Assembly: GCA_025454975.1 (NCBI GenBank)
Contig: JALONK010000016.1
Coordinates: 1-59,605 of the forward strand
Direction of reading: 5' to 3'
Origin: Bacteroidia bacterium
GTDB lineage: Bacteria; Bacteroidota; Bacteroidia; UKL13-3
Length of the DNA stretch: 59,605 nt
Below the pieces are notes generated by a model. That model was given only the letters and a program-made list of their open reading frames with translations, was not told where the DNA came from and did no database searches. The position numbers and the translations under genes are program-made. This document shows positions 43,984 through 53,979 of the stretch, piece after piece (position 1 is the first letter of the stretch; the number at the start of each line of letters is the position of its first letter).

Positions 43984-45297
43984 TTATTTCTTTCCTTTAA
44001 ATTTCCCTTTTGCTTTTAATTTTTTTACCAACCCACCTGAGTTAGTTTTTTTATTTTTATCTTTCTTTTCATGAAATGCCGCACCTGATGCACCTTTACG
44101 CTTCACTGATTTCATGTAATCTTTTTCTTTGGTTTGAGGTTTTTCATCCTCGCTCATCAACCGGCTTAAGGAAACTTCGTCAGGAAAATCCAAAATAGTA
44201 ATTTCTTTATTCATTACTTGTTCTATCGCTTGCAGATAATCCTCTTCTACAGCATTTACAAAAGTTATGGCTACACCTTCTTTACCGGCACGTCCGGTTC
44301 TACCAATGCGGTGTAAATAATCGTTTGGATGCGCTGGTGTATCAAAGTTTATTACATGTGTAACATCAGTAACGTCAAGTCCGCGAGCTGCAACATCTGT
44401 CGCTATTAATACACGAATTTCTTCTTCATTAAATTGACGTAAACTTTCGAATCTTTGATTTTGCGATTTGCGTGAATGAAGTATACCCACATTAAACATT
44501 TCTTTATCGTGCAATAACCCCAACAATTGGTCTGCCTTTTTTATTGTTGAGGTAAATACAAGTATCTTTTGCATGTGTTGATTATGTTGTAAAAGGTATT
44601 GTAATAAATTAGTTTTAGTACCAAAATTAGGTACTTGATAAGCGAGTTGTTCAATTTTTTCAAGCGGAGTGCCGTGTGGGGCAATTTCAATTTTAACCGG
44701 ATTATTAAAATAAGATTCAAATAGTCGTTCTACTTCATTGGTAAGGGTTGCAGAGAACAAAATATGTTGTCGCTTTGGTGGTAAAAATTCTAAAATAGTT
44801 GATAACTGTGCCCTAAATTCTTGTTCTAGCATTTCATCAACTTCATCAATTACAATTTTTTGAATCTGATTTAAACGCACGGCACCTACACTAGCCAAAT
44901 CAATAAGTCGACCCGGTGTTGAAATTAAAATATCCAATCCATTAAACACCAAAGCTTTTTGTTTATTGATATTAGCGCCACCAAAAATGGCACCGATACG
45001 AAGAGATAAATACTTAGATAATTTTTTCAACTCCCCTTCTACTTGTTGCACTAATTCGCGAGTTGGAACAATAATAAGTACACGAGGGTGTTTTTGTTCA
45101 CTATATTTCAATTGACGTAAAATAGGTAACAAATAAGCAAAAGTTTTACCTGTCCCTGTTTGAGCAATGGCTACCACATCTCTTCCCGACATTATTACCG
45201 GATAGGCTTCACGCTGCACCGGGGTTGGATAAATATAATCCAAATCCTCCAATGCCTTTAAGAGCGGTGTATGTATGTTTAGTTCAGTAAAACTCAT
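43984..45297 (-). CDS. DEAD-box-family ATP-dependent RNA helicase with DEVD motif II
   Basis: This 437-residue RNA helicase is of the RhlE/CshA group. The Q-motif (YIYPTPVQREA), Walker A (AQTGTGKT, 45-52), PTREL, STPGR, SAT, VLIATDVAARGLD and HRIGRTGRAG motifs are all present. Motif II is D151-E-V-D154, where DEAD is usual; valine in place of alanine is conservative and probably still active. A basic, lysine-rich tail (about 390-437) should bind RNA. It overlaps the helicase gene pcrA by 4 bp (ATGA), which couples their translation. Likely roles are ribosome assembly or mRNA turnover. Confidence 0.93.
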   Translation of the reverse strand: MSFTELNIHTPLLKALEDLDYIYPTPVQREAYPVIMSGRDVVAIAQTGTGKTFAYLLPILRQLKYSEQKHPRVLIIVPTRELVQQVEGELKKLSKYLSLRIGAIFGGANINKQKALVFNGLDILISTPGRLIDLASVGAVRLNQIQKIVIDEVDEMLEQEFRAQLSTILEFLPPKRQHILFSATLTNEVERLFESYFNNPVKIEIAPHGTPLEKIEQLAYQVPNFGTKTNLLQYLLQHNQHMQKILVFTSTIKKADQLLGLLHDKEMFNVGILHSRKSQNQRFESLRQFNEEEIRVLIATDVAARGLDVTDVTHVINFDTPAHPNDYLHRIGRTGRAGKEGVAITFVNAVEEDYLQAIEQVMNKEITILDFPDEVSLSRLMSEDEKPQTKEKDYMKSVKRKGASGAAFHEKKDKNKKTNSGGLVKKLKAKGKFKGKK

Positions 45298-47600
45298 TTA
45301 ATTTTTAATTTGGCAAATTTTAACACCAGCATCTTTTTACCTTGTTGACCAAAATCAACCTGTGCTTTTCTATTATCTCCGGTTCCATCAATATTTACTA
45401 CGATTCCATTTCCGAAACGTTGGTGTTCAACTGACATACCGATGGCTAACAGTGTTGTATCATCACCAATAAAATCGGCATCAAATTGCTGTTGAGCAGC
45501 AGGAGTTGCTTTGGTAATAGGTTTGAAATTTTTTGGTAAAGGAGAGCTTGTTTTTGTTGAATAGCTTGTTTGAGGTTCTTGTCGTTTTTGATAGCTGCCC
45601 ATCTGGTAAGGCTTACGTTGTTCGCCTTGAGGCTGATTATTATACATGCCTTCAACCATAATGTATTGTGGATCTATTTCACTTAAAAATCTACTAGGTT
45701 CACTAGTAATTAACGAACCGAATTTAAACCTCGATGTTGCAAAAGATAAAGTAAGTTTTTGTTTCGCTCGGGTAACGGCTACATAAAACAACCGGCGTTC
45801 CTCTTCCAACTCCTGACGGCTGTTTAAGCTTAATTGAGACGGAAATAAATTTTCTTCCAAACCAACAATATATACTTGATTAAATTCCAAACCCTTACTT
45901 GCGTGAATGGTCATCATAACCACTTTATCTTGGTCTTCCTCATTATCTCTGTCGGCATCAGTTAATAATGCAATATCCTGCATATAGTCAGGCAAAGTAT
46001 TTCCTCGAAGCACTGCATCATCATCAGCTACCTCTTCAATACTAAATTCTTTAAGACCATTTAATAACTCCTCAATATTTTCATAACGCGCTATTCCTTC
46101 AACGGTTTTATCTTCATACAATGCTTTGAGCAAACCGGATTGTTTAGCCACATGCATGGCCACTTCATACGCAGGCTTCATTAATAAGGTTTGAAAGCTT
46201 TTAATCATCAACACAAAGTCTTGTAATAAACCACCGGCTTTTAGCCCATATAGATGAGCATTTTCCATAATAGTAAACCAAGGCAAATTATGCTCAGCAG
46301 ATAATACTGTTAAATGTTCTAAAGTTGTTTTACCTATACCTCTGGCAGGATAATTAATCACACGCTTTAAAGCTTCTTCATCATTCGGATTTAAAATTAC
46401 CCTAAAATAGGCAATTAAATCTTTTATTTCCTTACGTTGATAGAAAGATAAACCACCGTAAATTTTATATGGAATGTTCATCTTTCGTAATGCCTCTTCA
46501 ATGCTTCTGCTTTGTGCGTTGGTTCGATATAAGATAACAAAATCTTTATTGTTTAAGTGGTTATTCATCTTTTCCTGAAAGATGGAAGAAGCTACCATTT
46601 TACCTTCTTCATTATCAGTTAGTGCTCGAAATACCCTGATGCGATCGCCTAAGGTATTTTGTGTAAATACATTTTTCTGAATTTGATCTTTGTTTCGTTT
46701 AATAATAGAATTTGCGGCATTTACAATGGTTTGCGTACTGCGATAATTTTCCTCCAGTTTAAACACTTTCGTATCCGGGAAGTCTTGATGAAAGTTTAGG
46801 ATATTTTTAATGGTGGCTCCACGGAAAGCATAAATACTTTGTGCATCATCGCCAACAACAGCAATGTTTTGATAAACATTGGCTAATTTTTTAATAATGG
46901 CATATTGAGCATGATTAGTATCCTGAAACTCATCAACCATAATGTATTTAAATTGATGCTGGTATTTGTTTAACACCTCAGGAAATTGATGCAACAGTTC
47001 ATAGGTTTTTACCAATAAATCATCAAAATCCATTGCACCTGCTTTAAAACACCTTGATTCATAGGCTGCGTATATAGCACCAAACTTAGGCCTGCCTGAA
47101 GCTTCATCAAATGCTACGTTTTCAAGATCACCGTTGTATTGAGCTGATTTAATCAATGCATTTTTTGCTGCTGAAATTCTACTAAGTATCTGGGCAGGTT
47201 TATAAACCTTATCATCAAGTTTCATTTCGGCTACTATCGACTTAATTAAACTTTTTGCATCATCGGTATCATATATGGTAAAATTGCGTGGGTATCCAAT
47301 GCGTTCCGATTCAATCCTAAGCATTCTGGCAAAAATGGAGTGGAAGGTGCCCATCCATAAATTTCGTGCTTCATTACCAACAACAGTGTAAATTCGCTCG
47401 CGCATTTCTTTACTAGCCTTGTTGGTAAAGGTTAGCGCCAAAATATTAAAGGCATCAACACCTTGTTGCAACATGTAAGCAATTCGATAAGTAAGCACCC
47501 TTGTTTTGCCCGAACCTGCACCTGCAACTATCATCACCGGCCCAACTATTTGCTGCACCGCTTCCCGTTGGGGCTCATTTAATTTTTCTAAATAATCCAC
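45294..47600 (-). CDS. pcrA: UvrD/PcrA-type DNA helicase
   Basis: This is a 768-residue SF1A 3'-5' DNA helicase. Walker A is AGAGSGKT (26-33), followed by LTFTNKASKEM, VDEFQDTN, VGDDAQSIYAFRGA, the LEENYRSTQ motif, the MTIHASKGLEFNQVYIVG region and VAVTRAKQKL. A PcrA-type C-terminal tail has a beta-rich end (VEHQRFGNGIVVNIDGTG), typical for RNA-polymerase contact in PcrA/UvrD. It takes part in repair and in removal of stalled complexes. The start is GTG; a -7-like TAAATTCG ends 4 nt upstream of it. It is the first gene of the run that continues into the DEAD-box helicase, LOG and redoxin genes. Confidence 0.95.
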   Translation of the reverse strand: MDYLEKLNEPQREAVQQIVGPVMIVAGAGSGKTRVLTYRIAYMLQQGVDAFNILALTFTNKASKEMRERIYTVVGNEARNLWMGTFHSIFARMLRIESERIGYPRNFTIYDTDDAKSLIKSIVAEMKLDDKVYKPAQILSRISAAKNALIKSAQYNGDLENVAFDEASGRPKFGAIYAAYESRCFKAGAMDFDDLLVKTYELLHQFPEVLNKYQHQFKYIMVDEFQDTNHAQYAIIKKLANVYQNIAVVGDDAQSIYAFRGATIKNILNFHQDFPDTKVFKLEENYRSTQTIVNAANSIIKRNKDQIQKNVFTQNTLGDRIRVFRALTDNEEGKMVASSIFQEKMNNHLNNKDFVILYRTNAQSRSIEEALRKMNIPYKIYGGLSFYQRKEIKDLIAYFRVILNPNDEEALKRVINYPARGIGKTTLEHLTVLSAEHNLPWFTIMENAHLYGLKAGGLLQDFVLMIKSFQTLLMKPAYEVAMHVAKQSGLLKALYEDKTVEGIARYENIEELLNGLKEFSIEEVADDDAVLRGNTLPDYMQDIALLTDADRDNEEDQDKVVMMTIHASKGLEFNQVYIVGLEENLFPSQLSLNSRQELEEERRLFYVAVTRAKQKLTLSFATSRFKFGSLITSEPSRFLSEIDPQYIMVEGMYNNQPQGEQRKPYQMGSYQKRQEPQTSYSTKTSSPLPKNFKPITKATPAAQQQFDADFIGDDTTLLAIGMSVEHQRFGNGIVVNIDGTGDNRKAQVDFGQQGKKMLVLKFAKLKIK

Positions 47601-47604
47601 ATGG

Positions 47605-47612
47605 CGAATTTA
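47605..47612 (-). promoter_or_regulatory. Putative -7 box TAAATTCG just before pcrA
   Basis: On the minus strand TAAATTCG (one change from TAnnTTTG) is followed by 4 nt and the GTG start. This is the same tight arrangement as before three other genes in the window, indicating a leaderless or near-leaderless transcript. Confidence 0.35.
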
Positions 47613-47675
47613 GGATAAATCAACAGGGAGTGTAGGATATAAATATCAACAAATAATAAAGGTTCAGAAATAAAA

Positions 47676-47695
47676 AAAGCCGCTGATGCGGCTTT
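47676..47695 (-). terminator. Terminator of the tRNA-Val gene
   Basis: AAAGCCGC (47676-47683) and GCGGCTTT (47688-47695) pair perfectly around TGAT. On the minus strand the stem is followed by a T-tract, 2 bp after the encoded CCA. Confidence 0.88.
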
Positions 47696-47697
47696 GT

Positions 47698-47775
47698 TGG
47701 TGGAGGCTACTGGGTTCGAACCAGTGACCCCCTGCTTGTAAGGCAGGTGCTCTGAACCAGCTGAGCTAAGCCTCC
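47698..47775 (-). tRNA. tRNA-Val (anticodon UAC), CCA encoded
   Basis: The minus strand folds into a full cloverleaf. The acceptor is GGAGGCT/AGCCTCC, the D-stem GCTC/GAGC and the anticodon stem CCTGC/GCAGG, with loop CTTACAA and anticodon TAC. The variable loop has five bases, and the T-stem ACTGG/CCAGT carries loop TTCGAAC. The discriminator A is followed by an encoded CCA at 47698-47700. A terminator follows directly. It is a single tRNA gene, not part of a cluster in this window. Confidence 0.98.
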
Positions 47776-47925
47776 GTTGTTATACGATAAAAGAAAAACT
47801 GTCGTTTTATTATCGTATCGGGAGTGCAAAGATAATTTCACTGTGAATAAATACAAGTCTAATTCCTATTTTTTTTAAAAATATTTGCAACAACCTGAAC
47901 ATCAAAAGAAAATTTTGAAAAATAT

Positions 47926-50433
47926 ATGCTCAATAAGCTAATAAAATATATCGGAATTACCTCTTTAATTATAGCCTTGCTACTAGGTTTAACTGCCTTA
48001 TATCTTATACTTAACAAAGAACAAATTAAACAATATGCATTAGCTGAATTAAATAAAGAACTAGATGCGAAAATTACTGTGAATCAAATTGACATCTCAT
48101 TGTTCAGTCAGTTCCCCAAAGTAAGTCTGGCTTTACATGATGTTTTGGTTGCAGATGCAACTCGCCCGGGTAAACATTTAATTGAAGCCGAATATGTGTA
48201 TGCAGGTTTTAATTTATTAGATGTAATCAGAAAAAATTATAAAATACGGTTAATAACTATCGAAAACGGGCAAATAGATCTATTTATTAACCAAGAAGGG
48301 AATCATAATTTTAAGCTGTTTAAAACTGTGCCCAACACCAACGATAAAAATCAAAGTTCATTTTTAGTTAGCTTAAATGAAATCAAGCTGAAGCGTATCA
48401 ACTTTACTTACAATAACCAAGAAATTAACCAACTTATAAAGTTAAAATTAACCGATGTATTTCTTGGTGGGAATTTTACTTCCACCTCCGAAAGACTATA
48501 TATTAAGGGAGATATGCTCGCCATGCGTATCAAACTTGGTAACTTTTTTAAGTTATCTAATAAGACCATTAAAACTGATATTGACTTTCAGATTAATCAT
48601 AGCACACAAACATTTACAATTACTAAAGGTGATATAGCCTTAGATCTTTTGAAATTAGTGTGTACCGGAAGCATTACTTATCTTAAAAAAGGAACATCGT
48701 ATCAAGTAGGCATACAAGCCAAAGAGCTTGATATAAAAGGCTTTTTAAGCATGATTCCCGGTACTTCAAAATTAAGTGATTCGTATATAAGTGAAGGCAG
48801 CATGAATCTTGCAGCTACAATTAACGGTGTTTTAAGTGCTTCAAGCATTCCCGAAATAAAAGCAAATGCAAGCATTAATAAAGCCAAAGTTAGTAACGAT
48901 AACATAAGCCTTACCGATTTAGAACTTAAATCAAATGTGTTGATTAATAATACCAAACAGGAAATTCATATAAATACTTTATCAGCTAAATTAGGTAAAG
49001 AAAATCTGCAAGCAGAATTATTTATTAATTCATTCAGTAACCCTTCATTAAGTTTAAAAATCAATGCGGGTATCATGGTTGATGATTTATTAAAAATGGT
49101 ACCGATAGCTGCCATACAATCGGCATCAGGTCGAATAAGTATAAATTATTCGTTTCAAGGATTATTAAAAGATATTGACAAAAAAAACTGGTTAGCTAAT
49201 CAATCATCAGGCAGTGCTATATTTCAAATCAACCATTTGCAACTTACTTCTTCATCTATTCCAATAAAACAATTTACCGGCAAATTATTATTGGCTAATG
49301 CTGATGCCACTATTAATGATTTGTATTTAACATACGGGAGTCAAACCATCACCGGCACTTGTAAATTAAATAGATTAATTGCTTATATTTTAGGTAAAGA
49401 AAACATACTTGACATAGATGGTGTAATCCAAGCTAACCAAATAATTTTAGAAGATTGGATGAGTGCTTCAACTTCCAATTCAACTTCAAACGGAGCCGAT
49501 GGTATTGCCTTATTAAATAATCAACTTAATTTAAAATTAGCTTGTAGCATTAATGAACTTAACTATAAAAAAGTAAAGCTCACCCAAGTAAAACTAAACC
49601 TACATTCAAATGGTGATAAACTAAATATTGATGGCATTGAAGCTTATGCCTGGCAAGGAAGATTAGAAGGACAGTCGCAACTTTATTTTACTAATGAAAA
49701 ACAGTTATTGTTTTCAGGTACATTAAAACTAATGCAAATAAACATGGAGCAAGCTTTTGTTGCGTTCGACAATTTCGGTCAACAAGAAGTTACCGCAAAA
49801 CACATTCGAGGAACATTAACAGGAGATATTGATTTTTTTAGCGTTTGGAATAAACAGTTGGTGTGCGACTTAAACAAATTATATGTAAGTAGTAGGGTTA
49901 AAATTACCGGCGGAGAGTTGATTGCTTATAAACCCTTAGAATCGCTTGCAAAATTTGTTGACATCAATGAACTAAAACATTTGAAGTTTGAAGAGTTAAC
50001 CAATCAAATTGAAATTAAAAACAAGACGATTTATTTACCATTAACCACTATTAAAAACAATGCATTAAACCTGACAATACAAGGCACGCATACCTTTGAT
50101 AATTTTATTGATTACAATATAAAAATCAAACTTTCGGAGTTGCTACGTAAAAAACGTAAATCAACAACTGAAAACGAGTTTAATGAAGAAGAAACGCAGG
50201 ATGGTGGTGCTAATATTTATTTAAATCTTAAAGGACCGATTGATCAATTTAAGGTAACCTATGATAAAAAATCTGTGAAGCAAAAGATGAGTCAAGAATT
50301 AAAAAAGGAAAAACAAGAAATTAAAGACTTGCTAAAAAAGGAACTAGGAAGTGATGTTGATGAAAACGGTAAAAAACCTTATACTGAAAAAGAAATGGAT
50401 AAGGATGAGATCGAATTTGAGCCTGATAACTAA
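47926..50433 (+). CDS. AsmA-family protein
   Basis: This 835-residue envelope protein has one N-terminal membrane helix (about 9-28, SLIIALLLGLTALYLIL). It is followed by the AsmA N-terminal segment (VNQIDISLFSQFPKVSLALHDVLVAD), repeated beta-strand elements and an AsmA_2-type C-terminal region with VTAKHIRGTLTGDIDF and ELLRKKRKST. A charged tail ends it. AsmA-like proteins form long lipid-transfer or spacer structures between the membranes, assisting outer-membrane lipid and protein balance. The last 4 bp overlap the end of the convergent nadE gene. Confidence 0.9.
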   Translation: MLNKLIKYIGITSLIIALLLGLTALYLILNKEQIKQYALAELNKELDAKITVNQIDISLFSQFPKVSLALHDVLVADATRPGKHLIEAEYVYAGFNLLDVIRKNYKIRLITIENGQIDLFINQEGNHNFKLFKTVPNTNDKNQSSFLVSLNEIKLKRINFTYNNQEINQLIKLKLTDVFLGGNFTSTSERLYIKGDMLAMRIKLGNFFKLSNKTIKTDIDFQINHSTQTFTITKGDIALDLLKLVCTGSITYLKKGTSYQVGIQAKELDIKGFLSMIPGTSKLSDSYISEGSMNLAATINGVLSASSIPEIKANASINKAKVSNDNISLTDLELKSNVLINNTKQEIHINTLSAKLGKENLQAELFINSFSNPSLSLKINAGIMVDDLLKMVPIAAIQSASGRISINYSFQGLLKDIDKKNWLANQSSGSAIFQINHLQLTSSSIPIKQFTGKLLLANADATINDLYLTYGSQTITGTCKLNRLIAYILGKENILDIDGVIQANQIILEDWMSASTSNSTSNGADGIALLNNQLNLKLACSINELNYKKVKLTQVKLNLHSNGDKLNIDGIEAYAWQGRLEGQSQLYFTNEKQLLFSGTLKLMQINMEQAFVAFDNFGQQEVTAKHIRGTLTGDIDFFSVWNKQLVCDLNKLYVSSRVKITGGELIAYKPLESLAKFVDINELKHLKFEELTNQIEIKNKTIYLPLTTIKNNALNLTIQGTHTFDNFIDYNIKIKLSELLRKKRKSTTENEFNEEETQDGGANIYLNLKGPIDQFKVTYDKKSVKQKMSQELKKEKQEIKDLLKKELGSDVDENGKKPYTEKEMDKDEIEFEPDN

Positions 50434-52103
50434 TTGAGGTATTTTGCCACGATAGGCATACGCCGGCCCGGACCAAAAGCTTTGGCTGAAACCCTTAAAA
50501 CCGGTGGCGACTGAATACGTTTCCACTCGTTGATATTTACCAACCTAAGTACTTTATTTACCAAAGCTTGTTCAAATCCTGCATCAATTATTTGCTTCGG
50601 ACTTTTACGTTCCTCAATATAATGTTTTAAAATGGCATCAAGTAATGCATAATCGGGCAACGAATCAGCATCTTTTTGGTTTGGTCGCAATTCGGCAGAA
50701 GGGGCTTTTTGAATAGTATTTACAGGAATAATTTCTTGTTCATCATTGATGAAATTTGCCAACTCATACACCTCCGTTTTATATAAATCACCTATTACCG
50801 AAAGACCGCCACACATATCGCCATACAAGGTTCCATAACCAACAGCCAGTTCACTTTTATTAGAAGTATTTAATAAAATATACCCAAACTTATTGCTTAA
50901 TGCCATTAAAATAACGCCCCTGGTTCTTGATTGAAGATTTTCTTCAGCGATATTAAATGATGTACCGGCAAATTGCTCAGCCAATGTAGTATTAAATGAT
51001 TGATAAGTATTTTCAATAGGAATAATATCATACCTTATCTTTAACCTTTCGGCCAATTGTTTGGCATCATCAATACTATGATCGCTTGAGTACGCAGAAG
51101 GTAATAATACAGCTCGTACATTTTCGGTTCCCAACGCTCGAGCTGCTAAAACCAATACTACAGCCGAATCAATACCGCCGCTTAATCCTAAAATTGCCTG
51201 TTTAAATCCTTGCTTATGAAAATACTCTTTGATGCCCAATACTAATGCATCATGTATTAGGGATATTGTAGTATTTAAATTATTGTTTACTGAAGAAAGA
51301 TTTGAATGATTGGAGATGATATCCGTATCTGCATCAAATTTAATTTCAACAACTTCACTATGCTCTTTAAAGTATGGAAAGGCGGTTATCACCTCATTAT
51401 TTTTGTTTAATGCCAAACTACCTCCATCAAAAATAAGCTGTGTTTGTGCACCAATATGATTTACATAAATTAAAGGGAGATGATATCGGTTAACATTTTC
51501 ACTTAGCACCTTTTTTCTAACATTTGCTTGGTGCATATGAAATGGTGAGGCGGCAATATTAATAATACAATGCGGATTTAATTTTATTAATTCATCCATT
51601 GGTCGAATCACATACAAAGGATGTTCGTCGGTATTCCAAAGATCTTCGCAAATGGTAAGGGCGATTTTACACCCATTAATTTCAACCAGTTTAAAACTTC
51701 TATTAGGTTCAAAGTAGCGATATTCATCAAAAATATCGTAATTAGGTAATAATGTTTTATAAATAACCTGTTGAATTTTTTGTTCGCCTAATACGAATGC
51801 AGCATTATACAACGATTTACCTTCTTTAACCGGATTACGAGCCGGAGCGCCAACAATAGCATGAATCCCTACGCAGTGCATCGCAATTTGTTCAACAGCT
51901 TTATTACACTGCTCAACAAAATCATCAAACTCTAAAAAATCACGAGGCGGATAACCACAAACACATAACTCAGAAAAAACTACCAAATCAGCTCCATTAG
52001 ATTTAGCTTTATTTATTTCTTGGATAATTTTATGAGTATTAAAATCAAAATTACCTGTATGATAATTTAATTGAGCAATTACAACTTTGAGTGCTTGATT
52101 CAT
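50430..52103 (-). CDS. nadE: Glutamine-dependent NAD+ synthase
   Basis: The enzyme amidates nicotinic acid adenine dinucleotide to NAD+ with glutamine as nitrogen donor. At 557 residues it is the two-domain form. An N-terminal nitrilase-like glutaminase carries the catalytic Glu45 (FSELCVCGYPP), Lys116 (YKTLLPNYDIFDE) and Cys152 (LTICEDLWN). The C-terminal synthetase carries the PP-loop SGGIDS (308-313), LLNTSNKSELAVGYGTLYGD and KAPSAELRPNQKD. Its start is 2 bp after the stop of the barrel-protein gene, so they share a message. Its end overlaps the asmA-like gene on the other strand by 4 bp. Confidence 0.96.
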   Translation of the reverse strand: MNQALKVVIAQLNYHTGNFDFNTHKIIQEINKAKSNGADLVVFSELCVCGYPPRDFLEFDDFVEQCNKAVEQIAMHCVGIHAIVGAPARNPVKEGKSLYNAAFVLGEQKIQQVIYKTLLPNYDIFDEYRYFEPNRSFKLVEINGCKIALTICEDLWNTDEHPLYVIRPMDELIKLNPHCIINIAASPFHMHQANVRKKVLSENVNRYHLPLIYVNHIGAQTQLIFDGGSLALNKNNEVITAFPYFKEHSEVVEIKFDADTDIISNHSNLSSVNNNLNTTISLIHDALVLGIKEYFHKQGFKQAILGLSGGIDSAVVLVLAARALGTENVRAVLLPSAYSSDHSIDDAKQLAERLKIRYDIIPIENTYQSFNTTLAEQFAGTSFNIAEENLQSRTRGVILMALSNKFGYILLNTSNKSELAVGYGTLYGDMCGGLSVIGDLYKTEVYELANFINDEQEIIPVNTIQKAPSAELRPNQKDADSLPDYALLDAILKHYIEERKSPKQIIDAGFEQALVNKVLRLVNINEWKRIQSPPVLRVSAKAFGPGRRMPIVAKYLN

Positions 52104-52105
52104 CT

Positions 52106-52813
52106 TTAAAACAATATCCCGACATTAAGCATAAGTGAACGAACACTGGCATTCCAATTATTAGTAGATGTAATATCAGTATTCGAGTTTTCATATCGTA
52201 TTCCGGTATTTAATAATGTATTTCCAAAAATTTTATATTGAATACCTGCACCCAATATTAAAGAAGTTCGAAAAAAATTTGTTTTGTAGTTTATGGAAGA
52301 TCCGGGTGTTTGGTTATTCACCAACATAAAATTATCACTTGGATCGGGGTTGTTTACATTTACATTTTCGAATGATTTACCGGTTGCATCAACATCCATA
52401 ATTGAGCGCATTGAAAAATTTACCGAATAACCAAACTCTGCAAAATATCTCCAATAACCTATTTCATTTGTTCGCATTTTTAAAAATAATGGAATACTTA
52501 AGTATTGTTGTTTATAAGTGAGGTTATTAACAGCAAATAAACTATTATTTTCTACCACACTTGTATTGTTTGGTTTAAAAACGGCACGCAATTGGTGCAC
52601 GGTAATTTCAGTGCAAATACCATAGTTTTCGCCTAAATAATAATCCATCATCAAACCGTAACTTAAGCTTGCAGGAACTTGGCTCGACTCAATATTTTTG
52701 CTCCCTTCTCGGGTGAAATTAAGCTGGGGTGATAGTTTAACACCCAATTTAATTTGTGCCTGGCTGTAGTTAAAAATTAACAGTGTTGTTAATATAGATA
52801 GAAAGTACTTCAT
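52106..52813 (-). CDS. Outer-membrane beta-barrel protein (PorT-like)
   Basis: This 235-residue protein has a signal peptide (MKYFLSILTTLLIFNYSQA, then Gln). The mature part starts IKLGVKLSPQLNFTR and carries eight-strand type beta hairpins. A YLSIPLFLKMRT strand, the feature of PorT/type-9-associated barrels (SIP-x-LLK), is present. It ends LMLNVGILF with terminal Phe. It is cotranscribed with nadE. The specific role is unknown; it may be a structural outer-membrane protein. Confidence 0.82.
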   Translation of the reverse strand: MKYFLSILTTLLIFNYSQAQIKLGVKLSPQLNFTREGSKNIESSQVPASLSYGLMMDYYLGENYGICTEITVHQLRAVFKPNNTSVVENNSLFAVNNLTYKQQYLSIPLFLKMRTNEIGYWRYFAEFGYSVNFSMRSIMDVDATGKSFENVNVNNPDPSDNFMLVNNQTPGSSINYKTNFFRTSLILGAGIQYKIFGNTLLNTGIRYENSNTDITSTNNWNASVRSLMLNVGILF

Positions 52814-52842
52814 TATTATTGCGTATCATTACTTGAAAACAG

Positions 52843-53886
52843 ATGCGCAATATACATATATCAATAATAATACTGACTACCTTAAGCTTGATTACCGGTT
52901 GTAATGGCTGTAATAAACAAAGCGAAATGCAACCTATTGAAATAAAGCCGATAACCTATGAAGTTAAACTTAATCGCTTTGAGAAAGAATTATTTGAAGC
53001 TGACCAAAACCAACTTAAAGAAACACTAACCAAGCTTAAAGATAAATATGGGGTATTTTATACGTCATACGCAAGGGATATCATGCGAATGCCGGAAGAC
53101 AAAAATGATCCTTTATTTTTAAATAATATGAAAATGTTGTTGAGTATAAACCGCATGATTGAACTTCAACAAATTGTAGACAGTAATTTTAAAGATGTAA
53201 GTGATATAGAGCATAACCTAAGTGAAGCCATGGGAAGATATAAAACAGCTTTTCCCGAAGCCGGAATACCTCAATTCACAACATTTATAAGCGAGTTTGG
53301 CAATGGTAATGTTATTTATGACAGTATGATTTGTATAGGGCTTGACTTTTATATGAATAACAGATTTTTAGCCTTTTATCGAGGATTACAGTTTCCTGAG
53401 TTTATGATTGCAAAAATGCAAAGGGCTTACATTGTACCTAATGCATTAAAAGCTTTAGCCATTGGACAATTCGACCGACAAACCGATAAAGATAAAAGGT
53501 TTTTAGCACAAATGTTACTTGAAGGAAAAATCAGATATTTTATTAAAGCATTATTACCTAACACACCCGATACTGTAATAATGGGATATTCGCAGCAACA
53601 ATGGGAATGGTGCATGAATAATGAAGCGGAGATATGGAAACATTTTATTGATAAGAACATGTTATATGAGAGCAATCCGGCTGCGTTTATGAGGTATTTA
53701 AATGATGGACCATTTACTGTTGCGGAAGGAGTACCACCTGAATCATCTCCGGCAATTGGAGCTTGGATGGGATGGAAGATCATTAACGAGTATATGAAGC
53801 AAAACCCTAAGGTCACCTTAAGAGAGCTTATGAACAACGTTAAATTTGACGATATTCTGAAGCAAAGTAAATACCGTCCGAAATAA
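52843..53886 (+). CDS. gldB: Gliding-motility lipoprotein GldB family
   Basis: This 347-residue lipoprotein has lipobox Cys20 (LSLITGC). The GldB family pattern is visible: VKLNRFEKELF near 44-54, IGLDFYMNNRFLAFYRGLQFPEFM (in parts) near 166-189, the LLEGKIRYFIKALLPNTPD segment, IMGYSQQQWEWC, and the SPAIGAWMGWKIINEYMKQNP end. GldB is needed for gliding and type IX secretion in Flavobacterium. Other T9SS components are not in this window. The two T9SS-sorted proteins here show that the system is used. It is monocistronic, with the next gene about 93 bp downstream. Confidence 0.85.
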   Translation: MRNIHISIIILTTLSLITGCNGCNKQSEMQPIEIKPITYEVKLNRFEKELFEADQNQLKETLTKLKDKYGVFYTSYARDIMRMPEDKNDPLFLNNMKMLLSINRMIELQQIVDSNFKDVSDIEHNLSEAMGRYKTAFPEAGIPQFTTFISEFGNGNVIYDSMICIGLDFYMNNRFLAFYRGLQFPEFMIAKMQRAYIVPNALKALAIGQFDRQTDKDKRFLAQMLLEGKIRYFIKALLPNTPDTVIMGYSQQQWEWCMNNEAEIWKHFIDKNMLYESNPAAFMRYLNDGPFTVAEGVPPESSPAIGAWMGWKIINEYMKQNPKVTLRELMNNVKFDDILKQSKYRPK

Positions 53887-53979
53887 ATTTTTTGTGATGA
53901 TTGTATGATAAAACTTGAAGCAGATTATTTTATTTAGTTTTTTTTACAATATTTGTACATACAACGTAGTTAACCCGGA

